The notes beneath the pieces were generated by a model. The model saw nothing but the letters and a program-made list of their open reading frames with translations, was not told the origin of the DNA and did no database searches. Of a stretch of DNA of 64,000 nt, positions 55,514 to 64,000 are shown piece after piece. Origin of the DNA: Acetonema longum DSM 6540 (GTDB lineage Bacteria > Bacillota > Negativicutes > Sporomusales > Acetonemataceae); assembly GCF_000219125.1 (NCBI RefSeq), contig NZ_AFGF01000144.1:1-64000 (forward strand), written 5' to 3'. Within the stretch, counting starts at the first letter, position 1. Each line of letters begins with the position of its first letter. The position numbers and the translations under genes were made by a program.

Positions 55514-55552
55514 AAGCCCACTTCCTTGCCTTGCGGCTTGAAAGTGGGCTTT
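55514..55552. terminator. Bidirectional terminator after the MacB permease
   Basis: AAGCCCACTT (55514-55523) pairs perfectly with AAGTGGGCTT (55542-55551). It lies between the convergent permease and outer-membrane protein genes. Confidence 0.75.
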
Positions 55553-55592
55553 GTCGACAATCTGAATTACGCGAGAGGTGTTTTGGGCGATG

Positions 55593-56084
55593 CTAAAACT
55601 TATAAGTGACACCTACGCCCAGACCGCTTTCACTGTCGCCGTGATCCGGCATAAAGGAGTAATAGTGGACGTTCAGGTCCAGGTTGCGGTCCAGCTTCAT
55701 GTTGCCACCTACCTGCAGCTCTTTGTAATCGCTGCTGGCGATCAAAGAGCCGTACCCGTCCCATTCAGACGAGAGGTGGCCGTTTACAGCGACCCCCAGA
55801 TACATGTCCGACTCTGAATAGAAACTGCGGTGGCCGATGATGCCCCGAAGATTGTCGCTAAAATGAAATTGGCCATAAATATCATCCATGTCATCACCAT
55901 AGTCTCGGTCAACAGATTGCAATCCCAGAGTGAATTTTTCTGTGAAGCGATGCTCCAGGTAGACAGCATCGGTGCTGAGTCCCACGGCAGTTTCATTTTG
56001 ATACAGGTCATTAATCGGCGCTGCGAAACCGGCGCTCGCATTCAGCGTGAGGAGAGCCGCCAGGGCAATTACAGTTTTTTTCAA
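55593..56084 (-). CDS. Small outer-membrane beta-barrel-like protein
   Basis: A 163-residue secreted protein. Residues 1-22 are a signal peptide (MKKTVIALAALLTLNASAGFAA), followed by alternating polar/hydrophobic strands (AVYLEHRFTEKFTLGLQS, GQFHFSDNLRGIIGHRSF) and a C-terminal aromatic end GVGVTYKF, the usual recognition end of outer-membrane barrels. TTG start with AGGAGG upstream. Function unknown; it supports a diderm envelope. Confidence 0.75.
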   Translation of the reverse strand: MKKTVIALAALLTLNASAGFAAPINDLYQNETAVGLSTDAVYLEHRFTEKFTLGLQSVDRDYGDDMDDIYGQFHFSDNLRGIIGHRSFYSESDMYLGVAVNGHLSSEWDGYGSLIASSDYKELQVGGNMKLDRNLDLNVHYYSFMPDHGDSESGLGVGVTYKF

Positions 56085-56252
56085 TAGGATAGCCTCCTTG
56101 CAAAAAAAAATTTACCATCATATTACCATTATACTACAGGGAATAGATAATATGTATGTCGATAATTATGTAAATAAAATAGCATGGGATTATGACAGAA
56201 ATGTGACAAACAGCGGGCTTCTCCCGCGGTAAATACTTCCATTTTTAATTGC

Positions 56253-56309
56253 GCCGGCGCCGTTTTCGCATCGGAGGTGTCCTTGGAACGGATTGAAAAC
56301 GGCGCCGGC
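56253..56309. repeat. Long inverted repeat after the radical SAM gene
   Basis: GCCGGCGCCGTTTT (56253-56266) is perfectly complementary to AAAACGGCGCCGGC (56296-56309), with a 29-base loop. It lies just past the stop of the radical SAM gene. A clear U-run is missing, so its role (message end, protection, or repeat unit) is open. Confidence 0.6.
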
Positions 56310-56325
56310 ATTGTTTAGTTAGGCA

Positions 56326-58104
56326 TTATGAGTTATGCGGGAAGAATGATTGGAGGGATGCGGCGGTGCCGCTGCCCGGGCTTTTTAGGCTGCCGTCGGC
56401 CATCTGACGGCTTTGAATGTTGATTCTGGCTATGACTTCCCGCATGTAACGGCTGCTGCCGGACATGATATCCTGCAGGGAGTCACGTTTGAAACGCAGC
56501 AAATCGACTTTGGCCGTATAGCCGATGGCTTCGGTCATCATCAGGTACTCATCGGAAATATCCGTGGGAATGCCCATCTCAGCTATTGCATTTCTCAGCT
56601 TGCCTGTTTCTTTAATGAGGTCGGGAGTACTTTTCCCTTGCAGTGAGAATCCCAACTGTCCCCAAAATTCAACCGGCTTATAAATGGAATATTCATACTG
56701 CATCAGCTCGAAAACAAAATCCGGAGTGATGGCAAAACCGAATTGGCCGGCATTTTCCATCCATGCGGTGTGGGGGAAGACACCCGGGGGATTGACAATG
56801 ACCGTATCAGGCAGTGTTTCCTGAATCAAGCGGATATCCGCCTCGTAAACATCCTGCAAGGTAACATCAGCCACTACCGGCGTAGGATAAATCAGAGACA
56901 GGCCGATGCGGCAATTCTTGCCTACCGCCGCGGCAGCCAGTTTAATGCAGTTGATGGTATCCACGATCTCCTTTTTCCGAACTCCTTTGTTCATCACCGT
57001 TTCATTGATCAAGTCATGGCCGGTTTCACCGCCCATGAATACCGCCCGCAGTCCGGATTGGATCATCAGGCAATAGGCGTCGTAAATAGCCGGGGTTACC
57101 CTTACCGGCCGCACAAACATCGAGTAATTCACCGTTAGATCATGCTCCAAGATAGCCTGGGCGATCTTTTTGCCATGCGCGGGCGGCGTTTCGGAACTGC
57201 TGAAACGGAAGAAGGAGATACCCTGCCGGCTCATAGCCTGAAACTCCCGGATGATTTCCGGCACCGGCCGGGGCTGGTAGGCTGAGGCCTGTCTGGTATG
57301 GGAGCAGAAGTTGCAGCGGTTCCAACTGCAGCCCATACCGTCTACCAGGGTGTGAAATAAGAGTTTATCCCGCATGTCCTCCGGGCGATAACGGGGGATA
57401 GTAAGCGATTGATTCTGTGCTGGCAGACCAGCGGGATTGTAAATCCCGGTTTGCACTAACCGTGACCGGCTGATTTCACGTTCAAACTGGGTGAAGAAGT
57501 CTGTCCGGGAGAAGGTTTGCCGCTGCAATGCAATCATCTTCTCCAGCACCTCTTCACCGGGGCCCAGAATGGCTACATCGAATTTTGTTTCATGGAAGAC
57601 ATGTTCCCCGTATACTTTTACCTGAGGTCCGCCGGCGACAATGATAACCTCGGGGCAAGCCTCCCTGACTTTGGCGGCCAGCAGTTTGCTCCAGCGGAAG
57701 GAATCGCCGTACCATAATTTGATTCCTAGCAGCGAGATTCGGTTATTCCGTATAGTGCGGATGATGTCGTTGATTTTGCCGTTTATATGCCGGGTTCGGT
57801 AATACAGTGATAAGGCCTGCACCGGCCAGGTCGACAGCATAAGGATCAGGAAGATATACTTGAATTCTTTCCGGTATGTCGCCATCTGCAGCCGGACTAA
57901 CAGTCGCAGCAGTTTCAGGCACCAGGCCGGCACACCTGCTTCCGGTCCGCTGATTCTCTGTTCATCCATGACTTCCACCCGGTATGCCTTATCTTCCAGG
58001 TAGGTACGCAAAATCGCCAGGCTATTTTCCAGTGCCGCATCCGAAGCAATCCGCTGACGGGGCGCCATGCTGTTTACAAGCAGTAAATCGATCTCTGGCT
58101 TCAT
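56326..58104 (-). CDS. B12-binding-type radical SAM protein
   Basis: A 592-residue protein. The N-terminal ~190 residues fit a cobalamin-binding-like domain (LLVNSMAPRQR, VEVMDEQRISG, VIIVAGGPQVKVYGEHVF, AILGPGEEVLEKM). The radical SAM core follows with GMGCSWNRCNFCSH: Cys259, Cys264 and Cys267 in a CX4CX2C spacing, as in some B12/radical SAM families. Its start overlaps the acyltransferase stop by 4 bases, so they are translated together. It might modify the acyltransferase product or a lipid; substrate unknown. Confidence 0.82.
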   Translation of the reverse strand: MKPEIDLLLVNSMAPRQRIASDAALENSLAILRTYLEDKAYRVEVMDEQRISGPEAGVPAWCLKLLRLLVRLQMATYRKEFKYIFLILMLSTWPVQALSLYYRTRHINGKINDIIRTIRNNRISLLGIKLWYGDSFRWSKLLAAKVREACPEVIIVAGGPQVKVYGEHVFHETKFDVAILGPGEEVLEKMIALQRQTFSRTDFFTQFEREISRSRLVQTGIYNPAGLPAQNQSLTIPRYRPEDMRDKLLFHTLVDGMGCSWNRCNFCSHTRQASAYQPRPVPEIIREFQAMSRQGISFFRFSSSETPPAHGKKIAQAILEHDLTVNYSMFVRPVRVTPAIYDAYCLMIQSGLRAVFMGGETGHDLINETVMNKGVRKKEIVDTINCIKLAAAAVGKNCRIGLSLIYPTPVVADVTLQDVYEADIRLIQETLPDTVIVNPPGVFPHTAWMENAGQFGFAITPDFVFELMQYEYSIYKPVEFWGQLGFSLQGKSTPDLIKETGKLRNAIAEMGIPTDISDEYLMMTEAIGYTAKVDLLRFKRDSLQDIMSGSSRYMREVIARINIQSRQMADGSLKSPGSGTAASLQSFFPHNS

Positions 58105-59267
58105 GGTTGAACCCTCCTTGTTGATCCGGCAGTGAGAATTGACAGGTTATGCAGAACCCTATTGGCGATATCCGGGTAGCGACGCTGGAATTTTGGGAAA
58201 GCCAACTGGGATAAGACTAGTATTTCTGCTTCCGTAGTCGAAACGGCATTTTGGGTATGGGCGGGATGCTCAATTAACCCTATTTCGCCAAAATGCTGCC
58301 CGGGCAGAACGGTATTTGTGCTGTCGGGACCGGATATTTGCACTGTGCCGGAAAGCAGAATGTTGAGTTCATTGCTGGGATCGCCGCTGGTGGTGATGCG
58401 GTCACCCGGATAGCACCGGGCAATGAGGCTGCAGCTGTGCAGGAATTTTTGGGCGGCTGCTTCAGGCAATCCCTGCAATACAGGTATGATTTTTTCGGGA
58501 GGGTTCCCTAAGCGGTTGTACAGCACCGTCCATAACTCTTTTTCCGTAATCAATTGACTGTTTACTACGCTGGAGTCTTCAGGAAATTCGTTGAAAAACC
58601 AGTCGGTAACCTCCTGGCTGGCGCAGTCTTTCCTTTTCCGGGCTATACGGAATATCGGAGAACGTACATTTCGCATATGGTTCATATCATCAACCAAATA
58701 GACAAGTGGTGCTATTAAACCATACCCCGGGTCTAAAAAATTCCTGCCAATACGTCGCAGTCCTATTTCTTCATAAAGCCGGAGTAGATAAAAGTTGCAG
58801 CCGCCAAAAATAAACTGCACTTGAAATCCGCAGGAAAGTTCGTAACATTTCGATAATAAAAAGTATAATATTTGTGAATTTCGATAAAGCGGCGCCACCA
58901 TCAATTTGGTGATAAGGGCAAACCTTTGAGCCTTCTTTCCTTCGTAAAATTTTTGAAATCTGTCTAATGAAAGTACTTTTACCAATTCTTCGGGGAATTC
59001 TTCCGGCAAACCAATGTTTATCCTGATTGACCCAATAATTTCCGAATCCGTTTTAGCGTATAGCAAAAGACCCCATTCGTCCATTGCATCGAATAGAAGC
59101 TCCTTGCTTTGAATCGAAGGCTTTAACTGGCGGGACATTTCTTCTACGTAAGTGCGATAGCGAAAATGATAGATTTCCGCTTTTTCTTCAGGAGTTTTTG
59201 CCACCTCGACTGTTAATGGTCTACGTTCCATTTGATAACCGGGTACTGTTTGCAAATTGCCATTCAT
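58101..59267 (-). CDS. GNAT-like acyltransferase fused to a cNMP-binding-like domain (copy 2)
   Basis: A 388-residue paralogue of the 42735 protein. The acyl-transfer half shows EIYHFRYRTYVEEMSRQL, IIGSIRINIG and KLMVAPLYRN; the C-terminal barrel shows ARCYPGDRITTSGDPSNELNILLSG and GEIGLIEHPAHTQNAV. Here the cassette keeps GE but has no Arg in the expected place, so classical cAMP binding is uncertain. It may make an acylated signal or lipid controlled by the sensor domain. The kinase at 59510 lies upstream, the radical SAM gene overlaps downstream. Confidence 0.75.
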   Translation of the reverse strand: MNGNLQTVPGYQMERRPLTVEVAKTPEEKAEIYHFRYRTYVEEMSRQLKPSIQSKELLFDAMDEWGLLLYAKTDSEIIGSIRINIGLPEEFPEELVKVLSLDRFQKFYEGKKAQRFALITKLMVAPLYRNSQILYFLLSKCYELSCGFQVQFIFGGCNFYLLRLYEEIGLRRIGRNFLDPGYGLIAPLVYLVDDMNHMRNVRSPIFRIARKRKDCASQEVTDWFFNEFPEDSSVVNSQLITEKELWTVLYNRLGNPPEKIIPVLQGLPEAAAQKFLHSCSLIARCYPGDRITTSGDPSNELNILLSGTVQISGPDSTNTVLPGQHFGEIGLIEHPAHTQNAVSTTEAEILVLSQLAFPKFQRRYPDIANRVLHNLSILTAGSTRRVQP

Positions 59268-59442
59268 AAATAGTATCGCTCCTTTTAAAATAATGTGGAA
59301 GTTACCAAAGCTAGCACTAAGTTTTCATAGATATGCACCTCCTGTTACCAGGGAGATACGTTCAAACATTGTATAGTTCCTATCAACGGATGTAGAATTT
59401 GCAAAATAAATGTAGATTTTTGGCAGATCAGTAGGCATGAAA

Positions 59443-59476
59443 AATCCCTTTCCTTACTGGTTTAAGGAAAGGGGTT
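59443..59476. terminator. Hairpin between kinase and acyltransferase (copy 2)
   Basis: AATCCCTTTCCTTA pairs with TAAGGAAAGGGGTT (one G-T pair) around a 6-base loop, followed by a U-run on the minus strand. It shares the CCCTTTCCTT core with the hairpin at 44022. Confidence 0.75.
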
Positions 59477-59509
59477 CATTCAGTATTTTCTCTCCAATGC
59501 ACGGAGATG

Positions 59510-61183
59510 TTAATTTGAGGCGAGAGGATGATTAAATCGAATATAAAATGTAGTGCCGCTCTCACTTGTTTTAACATCAATATCAGCCTGATGCCTATTA
59601 GCAATTCTATAACACATAGGCAGTCCCAGCCCGGTTCCGTTGTCCTTGGTCGTTAAAAAAGGCGTGCCTAAATTGTTGAAGATATATTCAGGCATACCGG
59701 GGCCGTGGTCACTGACCGACAACACAGCTTTATCGTTGTCCCAAAATGTCCGGATATTGAGGCAGCCGCCTGATGGCATGGCTTCCAACCCATTGCGGAC
59801 CAGATTCAGCAGCAGTTGACGAATTTCATTTTCATCCAGTTGTAATTCGGGTATTTCGGAAAGATCGAGACTGACGGCTATTTTGGAAGCGACGGCATCG
59901 GCTTGGATAAGGGGGAATAATGATTCGATAATCTTATTCAAGCTGCAGATTTTCAAATCAGCCCGTTTATCTTTGGCCAGACACAGATACTCCCGGATAA
60001 TGGTATTGGTTCGATCTAACTCATCGATCATTAGTTCAAAATTGTCGCGGTAACGGTCAAATTCTTTTTTACTTAGCAATAATTGCAAATAGCCACGTAC
60101 CGTAGTCAAGGGGTTGCGTATCTCATGGGCAACGCTGGCCGCCATTTCGCCCACAGTATTCATTCGGTCCGCCCGGGAAGCGATATATTCCATCTTTTTT
60201 CTAAAAGTGATATCGCGGATAATGCCTTCCAAAGCCAACATTGTACCATCTTCGGCGTAAAAAGGGACTCCTGTTTGTTCGACCCAAATGGTGCTTTGGT
60301 CTTTTCGTGTTAAGCGGAAGGCAAGCGGAAAAGAACGGGAACAAGAAGGGTTTTGGAGAAAATTGCAAAGCTGCGATACGTCATCGGGATGGGTCAAATG
60401 CAACATGAGCCGAGGGTCGGAATAATATTCCTCAGGGGTATATCCTGTAACCGCCAAAACTGATGGACTGATGTATTCAAAATAAGCTTCAGGCGACACT
60501 CGATAACGGTAGATTATATCGATGGCATTTTCAGCCAATAATCGATATTGAGCTTCTTTTTGCACCAAATCCAATCTGATGTTCTCGAAATACACCACCA
60601 ATGTACATAGCGCAACAATAAGCCTCAGGATACAATCAATCAGATAACCCCATGGGACGAACCATGATACATCAATAAAAAAAGGCATATCCAGAGAGTG
60701 CATCCCCCATAAGGTATAGGCAAATGCGAGGATTTGTTTGCTCACTTTGCTCACCTTTAAATGACGCATAAAAATTATACCTAACCATATAGCTGTGATG
60801 CCGCCGAACCAAGCAGGGGGGAAAAGTTTGTAAGTAATCGGCAAATCCATTATTGTAAATATAAAGCTCAGCACTGAAGTGCCTAAAGCGGCATATATCC
60901 ACCATATCTTTATGGGTTTGCCAATAAAGATATAAATGCCCCACACATATATTAAAATAGCCATAATTATTAATACCTGAAAGCAGGTAAACCCTGTTAC
61001 GGAATTCGTCCAATCGAATATCCCGCTATCTAAAAAAACACCGCGTAAAAAAAGAATGAGCCAGCCTAATAACCAGTGACCAATATAGCGCTCACGATAT
61101 ACCACGTAAAGATAAGTATAAATGAGGATCATTAAAATCGTCCCGATTATCGTGCCTAATATAGATGCGGTAAAAAAATCCAT
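59510..61183 (-). CDS. Multi-pass membrane PAS histidine kinase (copy 2)
   Basis: A 557-residue paralogue of the 44092 kinase throughout. About seven membrane segments (residues 1-200), PAS (RLLAENAIDIIYRYRVSPE, GYTPEEYYSDP), H-box SVAHEIRNPLTTVRGYLQLL, N-box NLVRNGLEAM, G1 DHGPGM and G2 GTGLGLPMCYRI. The conserved hydrophobic sensor with short loops (YRERYIG at the end of helix 1) suggests a membrane-soluble or small ligand. ATG with GGGGTGA upstream. No adjacent response regulator. Confidence 0.88.
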   Translation of the reverse strand: MDFFTASILGTIIGTILMILIYTYLYVVYRERYIGHWLLGWLILFLRGVFLDSGIFDWTNSVTGFTCFQVLIIMAILIYVWGIYIFIGKPIKIWWIYAALGTSVLSFIFTIMDLPITYKLFPPAWFGGITAIWLGIIFMRHLKVSKVSKQILAFAYTLWGMHSLDMPFFIDVSWFVPWGYLIDCILRLIVALCTLVVYFENIRLDLVQKEAQYRLLAENAIDIIYRYRVSPEAYFEYISPSVLAVTGYTPEEYYSDPRLMLHLTHPDDVSQLCNFLQNPSCSRSFPLAFRLTRKDQSTIWVEQTGVPFYAEDGTMLALEGIIRDITFRKKMEYIASRADRMNTVGEMAASVAHEIRNPLTTVRGYLQLLLSKKEFDRYRDNFELMIDELDRTNTIIREYLCLAKDKRADLKICSLNKIIESLFPLIQADAVASKIAVSLDLSEIPELQLDENEIRQLLLNLVRNGLEAMPSGGCLNIRTFWDNDKAVLSVSDHGPGMPEYIFNNLGTPFLTTKDNGTGLGLPMCYRIANRHQADIDVKTSESGTTFYIRFNHPLASN

Positions 61184-61980
61184 ACTCTATATCACCCCTT
61201 AGTGTCTTTGTATACCGCATTAGCCATTGAGAAACTAAAAAGGGAACATGTTTGAGCTAACGACCGAGATAATTCAAAACGGCATGCAGGGATTTATTAC
61301 AAAAAGCGAACGGACATTCCGAAATAGTGGAAAATAATGCTACTATCTACATAAAGAACCAACATTTTCTAATTCCGTAGTATTGTTTTCTTAGTTAGTG
61401 ATGAAAAGTCCTCCTGTTTTGTGAATTATTGTATTTCTCTGAAAGAAAAGTTTATTTCTTGGCATTTTACTATTTGCTATATGCTTTTGAAGATAAGAAA
61501 AGAGGGAATTGACCTTTTCTGTAGAATAGAAATCATACCGATGAAGATGAAAGTGAAAAAATACACAGTGCCGGATAAGCGACGGGACATAATCTTTAAC
61601 AATGCTGACGAAACAAGCTTTTATTTCGACAAAAAAAGATAAAAAATAAACTTTTCACGTAATGCCGAAATGTAAGCAGGAATTTGCCGATAGATGTAGA
61701 ATAAATATTCTTAAAATAGTGTGTGATGAGATTTTTCAAATCAATTCGGTACGGACAGCGAGGTCGAGGGGCCGAACTGGAAGTGCGTCTAAACCGCTAC
61801 TAAGCTTATGGCCTTTCGATCTTACGATCAAGGGCAAAATTAAGCTTGTGCTATGGTTTGTTTTGCGCCAACATGGCCTCATGTGACGACGCAGAATGAG
61901 TCATAGCTTTTTTGCGTGTATCCATGTATTGATCATGCGGTTTTTAACAATCCTATAAACAAAACAGGGAGGACATGGAC
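61184..61980. other. Long gene-poor region with a nested hairpin
   Basis: About 800 bases with no gene I can support; open frames of 73-74 codons show no recognisable pattern or ribosome site. The sequence is A/T-rich up to 61730. At 61802-61847 an outer stem AAGCTTA/TAAGCTT encloses GCCTTT-GATC paired with GATC-AAGGGC, a structured element 130 bases before the CoA-transferase gene. It may be a leader structure or terminator; no known riboswitch was recognised. Confidence 0.4.
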
Positions 61981-63489
61981 ATGATTAACATTACTGACCG
62001 CGTACGCAACGTGGCTCTGCGCTCGAAAATTGTCAGCGCAGAAGAAGCCGCCGCCGCTATCAAGCCCGGCATGAACATCGGGACCAGCGGCTTTACTCCG
62101 GCGGGCTATCCGAAAGCAGTGCCTCTGGCTCTGGCGGAACGTATCAAAAAAGAAAAATTTCAAATTAATTTATGGACCGGCGCTTCCGTTGGTAAAGAAT
62201 TAGATGGGGCTCTGGCGGAAGTCGGCGGCATTCAAAAACGTTTGCCGTACCAGACCAATGACGCTATCCGCAAAGGCATCAACAGCGGCGCCATTCAGTA
62301 CGTAGACCTGCATTTAAGCCATGTGGCCCAAATGTCCCGTTACGGTTTCCTGGGCGGCAAAGTGGATGTGGCCATTGTCGAAGCCTGCGCCATCACGGAA
62401 GAAGGGCATATTATCCCGACAACCTCTTTGGGGAACTCGGCTTCTTTTGTCCAAAGCGCCGATATCGTCATTGTCGAGATTAATACCAGCCAACCGATGG
62501 AACTCGAAGGCATGCATGACGTATATATTCCGCTGGATCCGCCCAATCGTCAGCCGGTTCCGATTGTAAAGGCGAATGACCGGATCGGTACTCCGTATAT
62601 TCCTTGTGGCCCTGATAAGATTACATACATTGTGCCCTGCGATATTCCGGACGCGGTTCGTCCCCTGGCGGCGATTGATGACGACGCCAAGGCGATGAGC
62701 GGTCATCTGATTGACTTCCTCAACAATGAAATCAAACAAGGCCGGATGCCGAAAAATCTGCTGCCGCTGCAGTCTGGCGTGGGTTCCGTGGCTAATGCGG
62801 TGGTCTGCGGTCTGGTAGACTCGCCTTTCCAGAACCTGAGTGTTTTCACCGAGGTAATTCAAGACGGCATGTTCGACCTGATCGACGCCGGCAAACTGGA
62901 TTTTGCCTCTGGCACATCCCTGACTCCGTCGCCGGACGGACTGAAACGCTTTTACGCCGGCATTGGCGAATATCGCAAGAAGATCCTGCTGCGTCCGCAA
63001 GAAATCGCCAACAGCCCTGAGACGGCTCGCCGGCTTGGGATCATTGCTATGAACACGGCCATTGAGTTTGACATCTTTGGCCATGTGAACTCCACCCATA
63101 TCATGGGCAGCAAGATGATGAACGGCATCGGCGGTTCCGGCGACTTTGCCCGTAACGGCTATCTGACCTTCTTCTTTACCAACTCTATTGCCAAAAACGG
63201 TGATATTTCCTCGATTGTACCGATGTGCTCGCACTTTGACCATACCGAACATGATGTTGACGTATTCGTCACCGAGCGCGGCGTCGCCGACGTCCGCGGA
63301 CTTAGCCCGAAGGAGCGCGCCCAGGTTATTATTGATAAATGCGCTCATCCGGACTATCAACCCATGCTTCAGGATTACCTGGACCGGGCCATTAAAGCGA
63401 CCAAGAATGCGCATACGCCGCATATCCTGAGCGAGGCCCTCTCCTGGCATGTCCGGTTCTTAGAAACCGGCTCCATGAAGAGTAAATAA
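61981..63489 (+). CDS. Acetyl-CoA hydrolase/transferase family CoA-transferase (succinate type)
   Basis: A 502-residue class I CoA-transferase of the Cat1/ScpC group. Landmarks are GTSGFTPAGYPKAVP, the catalytic glutamate in VFTEVIQDGM, GSGDFARNGYLTFF and FVTERGVADVRGLSP. It would swap CoA between succinate and propionyl-CoA or acetyl-CoA. ATG 61981 is preferred over 61975 because AGGGAGG then lies 8 bases away. The methylmalonyl-CoA mutase gene follows by 30 bases, indicating a succinate-propionate pathway. Confidence 0.9.
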   Translation: MINITDRVRNVALRSKIVSAEEAAAAIKPGMNIGTSGFTPAGYPKAVPLALAERIKKEKFQINLWTGASVGKELDGALAEVGGIQKRLPYQTNDAIRKGINSGAIQYVDLHLSHVAQMSRYGFLGGKVDVAIVEACAITEEGHIIPTTSLGNSASFVQSADIVIVEINTSQPMELEGMHDVYIPLDPPNRQPVPIVKANDRIGTPYIPCGPDKITYIVPCDIPDAVRPLAAIDDDAKAMSGHLIDFLNNEIKQGRMPKNLLPLQSGVGSVANAVVCGLVDSPFQNLSVFTEVIQDGMFDLIDAGKLDFASGTSLTPSPDGLKRFYAGIGEYRKKILLRPQEIANSPETARRLGIIAMNTAIEFDIFGHVNSTHIMGSKMMNGIGGSGDFARNGYLTFFFTNSIAKNGDISSIVPMCSHFDHTEHDVDVFVTERGVADVRGLSPKERAQVIIDKCAHPDYQPMLQDYLDRAIKATKNAHTPHILSEALSWHVRFLETGSMKSK

Positions 63490-63519
63490 TATAGAGAGTA
63501 TGACAAGGAGGATTTGAGA

Positions 63520-64000
63520 ATGGCTAATGAATCATTGAAAGCCAAAATGGAAGCGTACACCGCCAAAGTGGAAAAATCGCTTGCCAAAAGACCCGAGCGC
63601 GTAAATCTGGCGCACAACAGACTGTATACTCCGCTGGATCTGGGTGACTTCGACTACGAAGCCAAACTTGGTTTCCCGGGTGAATACCCCTTTACCCGTG
63701 GCGTTCAGCCCACCATGTATCGGGGCCGTTTCTGGACCATGCGTATGTATGCTGGCTTCTCCACTGCCGAAGAATCCAACAAACGGTATCGTTACCTGTT
63801 AGAGTCCGGCGGCACGGGACTGTCCTGCGCATTCGACCTGCCCACACAGATCGGCTATGACTCCGATGATCCCATTTCCGAAGGTGAAGTCGGCAAGGTT
63901 GGCGTGGCCATTGACTCCCTGCGCGATATGGAAATCCTGTTTGACCAGATCGACTTGGGCAAAGTGTCTACTTCCATGACCATCAACGCTCCGGCTTCGG
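63520..64000 (+). CDS. Methylmalonyl-CoA mutase large subunit (5' part only)
   Basis: The frame from ATG 63520 (AAGGAGGA upstream) runs off the window after 160 codons. It reads [59 protein letters not shown] and [11 protein letters not shown], the substrate-binding barrel of the B12-dependent mutase alpha subunit. It converts succinyl-CoA to methylmalonyl-CoA in propionate formation, or the reverse. The C-terminal cobalamin domain would be beyond the window. Confidence 0.93.
   Translation, partial: MANESLKAKMEAYTAKVEKSLAKRPERVNLAHNRLYTPLDLGDFDYEAKLGFPGEYPFTRGVQPTMYRGRFWTMRMYAGFSTAEESNKRYRYLLESGGTGLSCAFDLPTQIGYDSDDPISEGEVGKVGVAIDSLRDMEILFDQIDLGKVSTSMTINAPAS

Noticed and set aside
56253-56309. 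Intrinsic terminator
   Set aside because: The stem is strong but no U-run follows on either strand, so it is listed only as an inverted repeat.
61421-61886. Small open frames in the 61.2-62.0 kb gap
   Set aside because: No recognisable domain, no convincing ribosome site and composition like non-coding DNA.
1-64000. CRISPR arrays, tRNA/rRNA genes, prophage or complete insertion sequences
   Set aside because: No regularly spaced repeats, clover-leaf sequences, integrase or intact transposase genes were recognised.

Overview
The window looks like the chromosome of an anaerobic, probably acetogenic, diderm Firmicute of the Negativicutes (Sporomusaceae type). This is inferred from gene content, not from a marker gene. 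Firmicute-style ribosome binding sites, TTG/GTG starts and IolR/IolI proteins of Bacillus type occur next to outer-membrane machinery (RND pump, TolC-like domain, small beta-barrel protein). Three sets of corrinoid methyl-transfer proteins, a succinyl/propionyl-CoA transferase and methylmalonyl-CoA mutase fit a methyl-group-using, propionate-forming anaerobe. No tRNA, rRNA, CRISPR array or intact mobile element was seen.

Layout. 0-4 kb: EamA exporter, mannonate-oxidoreductase-like SDR, GntR/UTRA regulator, amidohydrolase. 4-12 kb: LysR regulator, soluble chemoreceptor, DctM-like permease with a small membrane protein, CitE-like and CitF-like proteins without a CitD, second LysR. 12-22 kb: first corrinoid methyltransferase region with two UroD-type methyltransferases, two corrinoid proteins, one MeTr-type methyltransferase, a ferredoxin/ASKHA activator, DUF1638, a CobW GTPase, a second GntR and DUF2284. 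22.7-42.6 kb: a long inositol locus (iolR, iolA, iolJ, iolC, iolB, iolD, iolE, frameshifted iolG) running directly into an O-demethylase set (UroD-type methyltransferase, corrinoid protein, MeTr-type methyltransferase), then a sugar transporter, SDR, three TIM-barrel isomerases including IolI, DUF1638 and the activator. 42.7-46 kb and 56.3-61.2 kb: two copies of a module pairing a multi-pass PAS histidine kinase with an acyltransferase fused to a cyclic-nucleotide-binding-like domain, the second copy with a radical SAM/B12 protein. 46-56 kb: two-component system, RND efflux adaptor and pump, a TolC/MacA chimera, an apparent MacB ATPase remnant and a MacB permease. 62-64 kb: CoA-transferase and the start of methylmalonyl-CoA mutase.

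Main result. The 23.9-42.6 kb locus reads as one pathway for methylated inositols such as pinitol or ononitol. The UroD/corrinoid/MeTr trio plus activator would remove the methyl group to tetrahydrofolate. The transporter, dehydrogenase, IolI and the iol enzymes would then process the freed inositol. The enzyme families are clear; the substrate is inferred from gene order only.

Other points. Two distant loci share an identical 18-bp operator core (2202 and 13633), which ties GntR-1 to the first methyltransferase operon. Direct-repeat boxes link the two-component system to the RND operon. Two single-base frameshifts (iolG and the response regulator) and two apparent internal deletions (TolC/MacA and MacB ATPase) need a read-level check before being taken as biology.
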